Source: Desulfobacterales bacterium
GTDB lineage: Bacteria > Desulfobacterota > Desulfobacteria > Desulfobacterales > 4be13
Reading direction: 5' to 3'
Length of the DNA stretch: 17,159 nt
NCBI GenBank assembly: GCA_029934695.1
Contig: JAOZLU010000016.1
Coordinates: forward strand, 1 to 17,159
The notes under the pieces: generated by a model
Told to the model about the DNA's origin: nothing
The model's database searches: none
What the model saw: only the letters and a program-made list of their open reading frames with translations
Translations under genes and position numbers: made by a program
Shown: one piece after another, positions 1-5,801 of the stretch
Layout: each line of letters opens with the position of its first letter
Numbering within the stretch: the first letter of the stretch is position 1

Positions 1-18
1 TCGGATTTGGCAATCCGA
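1..18. repeat. Dispersed GGATT-loop-AATCC hairpin repeat
   Basis: A perfect inverted repeat with a 7-bp stem (tcggatt / aatccga) around the loop tggc. The same 18 bases recur exactly at 11857-11874. Related hairpins with a GGATT/AATCC stem core lie at 11830-11855 and 17140-17159. It sits about 60 bases past the stop of the methyltransferase gene, but no T-run follows on the minus strand, so a dispersed palindromic repeat is a better description than a terminator. Confidence 0.7.
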
Positions 19-76
19 ACCGAGCGGGAAGGGGAATTTTCTTTTCTGCTCCAGCATCAGAATCCAGTTTCATTTT

Positions 77-1729
77 TCACTTCTCATCCGCAGTCTTTCT
101 TTTGAGGCGTCTTTCAACAAGCTTGCCATATATAAGGCCCAGCTTCTTTATTTCCGCTTTTCCAAGTTTTAAAACGGATTTTAATACGATATTATCCGTA
201 TAATTCAGGATATTTTCAATGTCAGTCTTGCTTCGGAACATAAGTTCCAAGTGATTCAACTGATTTTCAGAAACATTCCCATAATATGGAACAGCCAGAT
301 TTTTGAACTCATTCGGTGTCAATTCCAACACGCCGCCGCCATAGTATCTCCCTTCCAGTTCTGCAAGAATAAAGGTTAAAGTATTGTAAAAGGAAAAAAC
401 CAAGTCGGCCATTGCAAACTCATGCTTCATATTCACTCTGTAAAAACTGTCACTGACGTAAACCTCAGCGTCATTGATCAGCAGTTTAGGGTGCAAATGG
501 CATCTCTTGACAAACATACCCTCTGAAACCCACACAGACGGAACATGATACCAATTTTTTCTCAGTCTGCATTTATATCTTTCATGTAAATGCTGTTCCT
601 CCCCTGCCTGAATATATTTTTGTGCATACTTACCGAACTCCGCCCGTCTCTTGTCTCCAAAATGGATAAAATTCACAGGAATGCCTGACTGTTGAAGCGA
701 TGACACATCCTGCCGGGTTATCTTTATTTTATTTTGGATCAACGAACCTTTTGAAATTAAGGGCTTGCATAACCTCCTGAGCCTGTATCGCTTTACAATT
801 TCGTCATTCACAACAAAGTATTGATTCGCACCGGTGACAATGCCGGCTTCTGCTTTTTCGCAGTAATATCTGACCGGTTTTAACACTTGTTTTAACTTGT
901 CTATAAATTCGAGTTCATCGGGCAGCAATATGTAATTGGTCCATTTTTCAAGGCTCTTCCTGTGGACATTGTTGTTCTTCTCGGTAAACTTGAGTTCCTT
1001 CAAATCATTCAGGGTTTCTACCTGATAAAACGAGACTCCCTGCTTCTGTTTTTTTGACACTTTCTTTATGCCAATCAATACGATGACATCCTGCAATGTT
1101 TTTTTGAATATCAGTTCGTTGAATGCAAAAATTTCAATCCGTTCAAATGCAGACAGCAGATATTTTCTTATTCTTTCCGAATATTTGACTTGCAGTATTT
1201 CGGCCGGCAATATGAGGCATAAGATACCATTATTATCTAAATTCATTACTGAATTTATGAGAAATGCAGGCCAAATATTCTTTATACTGCTAAAATGTAC
1301 TCCCGCTTTATGGTAAACATTTTTGCATAATTCTATCTGACTTTCAGTAAGAAGGCTCTTTTTGATATATGGGGGATTTCCAATAATCAGGGAATATTTT
1401 TTCTGGTCAGCAGAATGAAATTTCAAATAATCAGCATTTGATGAAAACACAGTTACATGGCTATCTTGGTGAGTATTGCATATATTCAACGCCTTTTCAA
1501 GCTCAACCGCGTTTATGTCAACGATTTCGATTCTCACTTCTGAGTAATTTTTTAAATTCCTCAGATTAAACAATGATCTTAAAAAACGCCCATCTCCGCA
1601 ACAAGGTTCAAGGATGCTGATCGTCTCCTCTTGAAGATAATTTTCAAACAAGTGATTTGTCAAAAAATCTGACAGAATGGAAGGCGTATAGTATGAGCCG
1701 GTTTGTTTAGGGTTAGTCATTGTCTGCAT
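77..1729 (-). CDS. N6-adenine DNA methyltransferase, gamma class (TaqI/Eco57I-like), without nuclease domain
   Basis: Predicted to methylate the exocyclic amine of adenine in a specific DNA site using S-adenosylmethionine. Counting from a TTG codon at 1732, the N-terminus has motif X (TGSYYTPSILSDFL, about residues 11-24), then the SAM-binding motif I (LEPCCGDGRF, 41-50) and the catalytic motif IV GNPPY (118-122). The order X-I-IV followed by a long C-terminal target-recognition region (VTGANQYF near 299) is that of gamma-class enzymes such as M.TaqI. At about 550 residues there is no room for the fused nuclease of type IIG enzymes, so cleavage would come from the HNH protein encoded just upstream, whose end it overlaps. 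I place the start at ATG 1727-1729, with a GGAG 17 bases upstream; ATG 1718-1720 is also possible. It is the last gene of the operon. Recognition site unknown. Confidence 0.9.
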   Translation of the reverse strand: MQTMTNPKQTGSYYTPSILSDFLTNHLFENYLQEETISILEPCCGDGRFLRSLFNLRNLKNYSEVRIEIVDINAVELEKALNICNTHQDSHVTVFSSNADYLKFHSADQKKYSLIIGNPPYIKKSLLTESQIELCKNVYHKAGVHFSSIKNIWPAFLINSVMNLDNNGILCLILPAEILQVKYSERIRKYLLSAFERIEIFAFNELIFKKTLQDVIVLIGIKKVSKKQKQGVSFYQVETLNDLKELKFTEKNNNVHRKSLEKWTNYILLPDELEFIDKLKQVLKPVRYYCEKAEAGIVTGANQYFVVNDEIVKRYRLRRLCKPLISKGSLIQNKIKITRQDVSSLQQSGIPVNFIHFGDKRRAEFGKYAQKYIQAGEEQHLHERYKCRLRKNWYHVPSVWVSEGMFVKRCHLHPKLLINDAEVYVSDSFYRVNMKHEFAMADLVFSFYNTLTFILAELEGRYYGGGVLELTPNEFKNLAVPYYGNVSENQLNHLELMFRSKTDIENILNYTDNIVLKSVLKLGKAEIKKLGLIYGKLVERRLKRKTADEK

Positions 1730-2291
1730 CAAGCTTTTTTCGGCAGCTCCTATACTGGCATAATAGCTGTGTATATGTTTCTTTCAGCCGAGGATATATT
1801 TCATTCAGATTTTCAATTTCATCTATGAAGGAGTCAATCCTTTCCAAATTCCATATGACCGCATGTCGTCTAAGATACAACTTTAATGCTTTGTGCATAT
1901 ATTTTCCCAACGTAGTCCGACTTCGGATTTCTCCCAACCTGTTTCTCTCAAACTGTTCATCGTACGCTTTGTTGCACGGATCAATGAATCCTTCCTTTCT
2001 GTTGTTATGTCTCTTTTCATCTTCTGTCGGCCATTTGTCCCATTTTGCATTATTGCAGTGCCTGCAAGCATACACCAAGTTTCCATAATCATTCTCAGGT
2101 ATGGTATTCAGGTGTTTTTTCGGGACAAAATGATCAATTTCATAAAATGCGTTTCTGTAGGAATCTTGATCATTGCAATATCCGCATCTTCCGCTAAAAT
2201 CCTCACGCAGCTCCTTTTTATAGGAATTGTAGCGTTTCTTCTGTTTGAAATCTGTCCTTCTTTTAGGCGTTGTCTCTTTGAGTTCAGGCAT
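1713..2291 (-). CDS. HNH endonuclease
   Basis: A 192-aa HNH nuclease with a zinc-binding frame. CGYC (36-39) and CRHCN (76-80) supply the four cysteines. Between them lies the catalytic EIDHF (D53, H54) followed by YGNLVYA with the conserved Asn71. This layout matches the small HNH proteins found in restriction-modification and Septu-like defence loci. The remainder (about 90-192) is charged and helical with no recognised domain and may bind DNA or a partner. It overlaps the receiver gene upstream by 8 bases and the methyltransferase downstream by about 17, so translation is probably coupled. An AGGGAG sequence (2305-2310) lies 13 bases before the ATG. It is inferred to be the DNA-cutting component of the operon. 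The fold is clear; the target is not. Confidence 0.9.
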   Translation of the reverse strand: MPELKETTPKRRTDFKQKKRYNSYKKELREDFSGRCGYCNDQDSYRNAFYEIDHFVPKKHLNTIPENDYGNLVYACRHCNNAKWDKWPTEDEKRHNNRKEGFIDPCNKAYDEQFERNRLGEIRSRTTLGKYMHKALKLYLRRHAVIWNLERIDSFIDEIENLNEIYPRLKETYTQLLCQYRSCRKKLDADND

Positions 2292-2922
2292 TTTCTTTTT
2301 TAATCTCCCTCAGCAATTCATCTGTCTTACGAACCAGTTCATTAAGCTTTTCAAGCCCTCCGGGGCGTTTCCAGGCACTCGGAATTTTATCCCTTTTGGA
2401 CACAGACTTTTCAAGAAAGTTGTCCAACTCAATCATTCTGTCTTCCTCCCAGGCAGAAAGCCCTTCCCTGTCACTCTTTTCTGTCAGCTTCAGCAATTCT
2501 TCTTCTGACTCATCCAAGTTTTTGCGATAACTGTCAATTTTGATCCTGATCCTTTTGAGAAGGGTCTGTTTCTCGTCCCCCATCCCCTCTTTTTCATAAA
2601 CAATATTGGGATCTTCAACCGCATCCAACGCCTCATCTTCATAAGCCGTAAATATGATGAGAGGAAAATTGTGTAATTCTTCATTTATCTTATCAACGAT
2701 TTCCTCTCCGTTAAAGCGGACAAACTCCTTGTCCTTTAAATCATAATCTATCACCAAAGCTGAAACACCGGATTCAAGGACTTCCCGGAACAAACTCTCC
2801 AACGTGGTGTTCTCATTCAGTTCATAGGTGACCACGTCAAAGTCGTTCCTGGCGAACCGTTTGAAACGTCTTATTTCAGCCGGATCATCGTCTATATATC
2901 CGATTCTGAATTTTTCTCTCAT
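2284..2922 (-). CDS. Stand-alone response-regulator receiver protein with charged helical tail
   Basis: A 212-aa protein whose first 120 residues form a receiver domain: acidic cluster DDD (11-13), phospho-acceptor Asp59 in ALVIDYDL, the conserved Thr92 in LIIFTAY, and Lys111 in IVYEKEG. All residues needed for phosphorylation are present. The tail (about 120-212) is highly charged, probably helical or coiled-coil (DESEEELLKLTEKSDREG), with no DNA-binding, GGDEF or enzymatic output domain. It begins 6 bases after the kinase-like gene stops, so the two are very likely cognate partners. By inference it relays the phosphorylation state to the HNH nuclease or methyltransferase, or buffers it, rather than acting as a transcription factor. 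The start has an AGGGAT sequence about 12 bases upstream. Confidence 0.88.
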   Translation of the reverse strand: MREKFRIGYIDDDPAEIRRFKRFARNDFDVVTYELNENTTLESLFREVLESGVSALVIDYDLKDKEFVRFNGEEIVDKINEELHNFPLIIFTAYEDEALDAVEDPNIVYEKEGMGDEKQTLLKRIRIKIDSYRKNLDESEEELLKLTEKSDREGLSAWEEDRMIELDNFLEKSVSKRDKIPSAWKRPGGLEKLNELVRKTDELLREIKKENA

Positions 2923-2928
2923 TTCTGT

Positions 2929-5409
2929 TTATATCCCTATTTTTTTCAATGGAAAGACCATTTTTAGGTTAATGCCGGATTTTGAATCTAATATCCTGAT
3001 ATCGGCATTATATTCCTCAAGTATTGTTTTAACCAGATACATTCCCATTCCTGTCCCAATGACATTTCCCTTTCTGTCCCTTTTGGATGTTTTGAACGGC
3101 AAAAAGATGTCTTCAGAGGTGTTAAAGTCTTTTGAAAGTCCAGGCCCTGTGTCTCCATATATGACTTCAACAGATTTTTCCGATTTTTTCCAGAGAATAT
3201 TAATACCCCTCTCAAAAGGCGGTTCTGCCCTCCTTTTGAAAGCATCCAGTGAATTCACCAGAAGATTGTTGAAAACTGTATCCAAATCAACTTCAAATGC
3301 CCTGATGATACAAGAATCTGATTCCCCTTCCAAATGCAAACTCGTTCTCCTGCCTTCCAAAGCCTTTTTCCATGTATTCCTGAAATTTGAAAAATACACG
3401 CTGAAATCCACATTCAATCTTTTCCGTTTATCCCTTCGCAAAGTGGATAGAGAATAGTCCAACCAATGTTTCAACTTTTCATCATCATTTCTCATGTCAC
3501 TCAGCATTATAAAGGGGTCATCTTCTTCAGGCAAATTCTTCAACGCTTCAAAAGAGATCATTTTTTTTAACATGTCTTTCAATTCGTTGGTCCGACTTAA
3601 TATATGCCCTCTTAAACTTTTTAGTTCATGAGCAAATGATGATACGATCAGACCAATGCCTGCCAAGCTTCCCATTATTCTCAATTCATTTTCTCTTTCC
3701 TGTATCTCTCGTTGATGGACTTCAATTACCTCTGACAATATTCTCACTTCTTCTGGAACTTCTTCTTTTTCCTTTAATCTCTCATCAGCGATCTCCCGGG
3801 CCCTTTTCTTTGTCTCCTCATCCCTGTTTCTGCGTTTATGCAACTGATTGAAGGAGAACATAACGTCATTTCTGTCTTTTTCAAAGATTTCGACTATTCC
3901 GATCAGGATCTGTCTAAACAGATCAAACGCGTCGTTTTCCTGAATGCCCTCCCGTCCTGCCTTATCCTGAAAACTGACATTTGTGATTCTTGAAATATGA
4001 ACTGAACCGGAAATCTGATTTGGCCTGATTCTGTAGCCGCCTTTTTTTTGCCCTGCGCCGCCCGGGCTTTCGGCCTGTCTCTCTCCCAAGTTGAGCCAGT
4101 CATTGCCATCTTCTCCATAAGGGCGGATTCTGAAGTCATCTCTGAAAATTTTCACCCCGCCAAATTTCTTTAACCAAGTTCTTCTTGAAGCACTTGAAAT
4201 GCTTTTATACGGATATACGTCTCTTTCTTTGGAAGGTATGCTGTTCTTCAGGAAATAAAAGACAAATTCAAATTGACCGATTTTCTTTATCATCTCCTTA
4301 ATATCAATCTCTCTGTATCCCGGCAGCAATTCATACAAAGACGTTTCAAATTGGAATTTTCCTTTTTTTAAGGTTTCATAATCATAAGGAAATTTTTTCA
4401 TGTCTTTCATCGTAAAAACATCTTTGTACTTCATTTCAATCAAATCAAAATTGAGTTCATTTCTTTCAACCGTAATCGTCACCTTGTTGTCTTCGGCGTC
4501 CAAATGCTTTGCCGTGATTTTGTAATCAAAGTCGCCGCAAAGCGGAGATTCGATTCTGCCGTATTTGTCTTCCCGAAAAGAACTGAGCAGATCAATTTGA
4601 AATATCGGCATTTCTTTTGGTGGAACCAGAATTTCAAGACTTTCAAAAATTTTTCTGACGCTGTCATCATCCCACTCATCTCGCAATATTGATATTTTAA
4701 TAATGGTGCCGTTGGAAAAATTAATTTCTTTCAACAATTTCTTCAATGGGTTGTAATTGTCTGTCATACTCAGAATTTTGTCTTTTAAATTGAGCTGCTC
4801 AAGTTCCTCCCATTCCGCTTCTATATCAGAAAGTGCAGCCCCCTGCTTTTCAAAATCCTTCCAATTGACCTTCCATAAATATCCTTTGTTTTCCCCTTTC
4901 GGCAACGTAAGCATCTCGCTTTTGCTGCCAAGTCTGTCAAGAGCGAAACGTCCGATCCCTTTTGCACCGGCTTTGATTCTTCCTGAGTCTGTTTCAATTT
5001 CTCGCTCCTTGTTGTCTGTTCCGATCATCATCCATTTATTGATGATTGCGGAATGATTCATGCCGTCACCGTTATCTATTATGCACAGAGTGCATTTGTC
5101 TGAAAAATAGGACGACAACTCCGTCAACTGCTCCTTGCCGGTTTCTGATAAAAGCGTATATTTGGAATTGCGCTTCTTGTAGCAATTCCGGATTAAATCA
5201 GTTTCTTCACAAAAGATATGGTAAGCTTTGTGATCCAGTTCTGATGGAATCTCAGAATACCTGTTGTCAAAATATACAATGCAGTTTGAGGCATCCGCAT
5301 CATAGCAGTTTTTGACCAATTCAATGATGGCTCCGCCTGCATTGGCAACATTCTCACGGCCAATGAGTCTGGCTGTTCTTGCAGAAACTTGAAAGGGGAT
5401 TCTCTTCAT
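2929..5409 (-). CDS. Dual-GHKL protein: Hsp90/MORC-like ATPase fused to a histidine kinase
   Basis: An 826-aa protein with two ATP-binding modules. The N-terminal module is Hsp90/MutL/MORC-like: N-box IIELVKNCYDAD (28-39), G1 DNGDGM (112-117), G2 AGAKGIGRFA (147-156). The middle (about 200-520) resembles nothing I recognise; it contains a glycine-rich stretch near 450. A charged coiled-coil (about 520-580) leads to an H-box, FAHELKS, with His594. The C-terminal kinase module has N-box NNLLVNSLDAF (from 714), G1 GDTGPGL (752-758), the F-box-like IFLPFKTSKRD and G2 GTGMGM (785-790). No membrane segment or signal peptide is visible, so it should be cytoplasmic. It is the first gene of the operon, followed directly by its receiver. 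The inferred role is a sensor/switch in which the Hsp90-like clamp detects a signal and the kinase half phosphorylates the receiver. AGGA lies 4 bases before the ATG. Confidence 0.9.
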   Translation of the reverse strand: MKRIPFQVSARTARLIGRENVANAGGAIIELVKNCYDADASNCIVYFDNRYSEIPSELDHKAYHIFCEETDLIRNCYKKRNSKYTLLSETGKEQLTELSSYFSDKCTLCIIDNGDGMNHSAIINKWMMIGTDNKEREIETDSGRIKAGAKGIGRFALDRLGSKSEMLTLPKGENKGYLWKVNWKDFEKQGAALSDIEAEWEELEQLNLKDKILSMTDNYNPLKKLLKEINFSNGTIIKISILRDEWDDDSVRKIFESLEILVPPKEMPIFQIDLLSSFREDKYGRIESPLCGDFDYKITAKHLDAEDNKVTITVERNELNFDLIEMKYKDVFTMKDMKKFPYDYETLKKGKFQFETSLYELLPGYREIDIKEMIKKIGQFEFVFYFLKNSIPSKERDVYPYKSISSASRRTWLKKFGGVKIFRDDFRIRPYGEDGNDWLNLGERQAESPGGAGQKKGGYRIRPNQISGSVHISRITNVSFQDKAGREGIQENDAFDLFRQILIGIVEIFEKDRNDVMFSFNQLHKRRNRDEETKKRAREIADERLKEKEEVPEEVRILSEVIEVHQREIQERENELRIMGSLAGIGLIVSSFAHELKSLRGHILSRTNELKDMLKKMISFEALKNLPEEDDPFIMLSDMRNDDEKLKHWLDYSLSTLRRDKRKRLNVDFSVYFSNFRNTWKKALEGRRTSLHLEGESDSCIIRAFEVDLDTVFNNLLVNSLDAFKRRAEPPFERGINILWKKSEKSVEVIYGDTGPGLSKDFNTSEDIFLPFKTSKRDRKGNVIGTGMGMYLVKTILEEYNADIRILDSKSGINLKMVFPLKKIGI

Positions 5410-5481
5410 TTATTTCCTGACTGTCTGTTTTTACAAAAAATATTCATAGAAAATTTGGCATTACTTTCCATCTTTTGTTCA

Positions 5482-5510
5482 TATATACTCCTTTTCCGAT
5501 ACAGAGTCAA
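5482..5510 (-). promoter_or_regulatory. Sigma70-type promoter of the four-gene operon
   Basis: On the minus strand, TTGACT (5510-5505) is followed after exactly 17 bases by TATATA (5487-5482), giving a start near 5475 and a leader of about 65 bases before the kinase-like gene. The spacer contains AAAAGGAG, which also lies 5 bases before an ATG (5482-5480) opening a 12-codon ORF (MNKRWKVMPNFL). If transcription starts at this promoter, that ATG lies upstream of the transcript, so the short ORF would need an upstream promoter. Confidence 0.6.
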
Positions 5511-5542
5511 CTTTTTTATCCTTATTCATATAAGCAATCCCC

Positions 5543-5650
5543 GCTCCTCTTCCCGGCTACCCAGTCTTCCTGAATCTCCTGAAATCCGACAAAATTCTCA
5601 AAAATTCCGATCCTGGGCTTGTCTGCACATCATGGATTTGAAAAATATCA
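5543..5650 (-). pseudogene. Internally deleted relic of a second CHASE2 gene
   Basis: Bases 5543-5611 match the last codons of the intact CHASE2 gene (10284-10347 region) at roughly nine of ten bases, and on the minus strand encode IGIFENFVGFQEIQEDW, against IGIFENIVGFQEILKDW in the intact copy. Bases 5617-5650 match the first codons of the same gene (11743-11774 region), encoding IFFKSMMCRQ. The two ends are joined almost directly, so about 1.4 kb of the middle is missing. The halves are in different frames, and a one-base deletion removes the acidic tail. It lies between the defence operon promoter and the CHAT gene, beside a dispersed repeat copy. It shows that a CHASE2 paralogue once stood beside the CHAT gene. 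Confidence 0.75.
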
Positions 5651-5715
5651 CAGATTATCTCCGATTCCGCTGTTCAGAAGGAATCCGAGAAATCCCTCAA
5701 AACAGCGGCATCTGC
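5649..5715. repeat. Copy of the CGCTGAT-type nested repeat
   Basis: Starts with cacagattatctccgatt and continues through an imperfect palindrome (ccgctgtt ... aacagcgg). It aligns base for base with minor changes to 8371-8440, the inner part of the larger inverted-repeat element at 8346-8448. The outer arm (tctgaaccgcagatt) is missing here. Just downstream, catctgcacggatt occurs twice (about 5709-5739). The rest of 5716-5801 holds a weak hairpin (ccggggat / atcccgg, about 5774-5795) and no gene. Confidence 0.6.
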
Positions 5716-5801
5716 ACGGATTGTCCATCTGCACGGATTAGCGATAGGCAGGGATTTCTTTCTGAGCCAGAAGCCGGGGATCAGATCATCCCGGCAATGA
5801 A

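Noticed and set aside
1730..1732. TTG start for the methyltransferase, three bases before the chosen ATG
   Set aside because: An ATG follows immediately and TTG has no better ribosome site.
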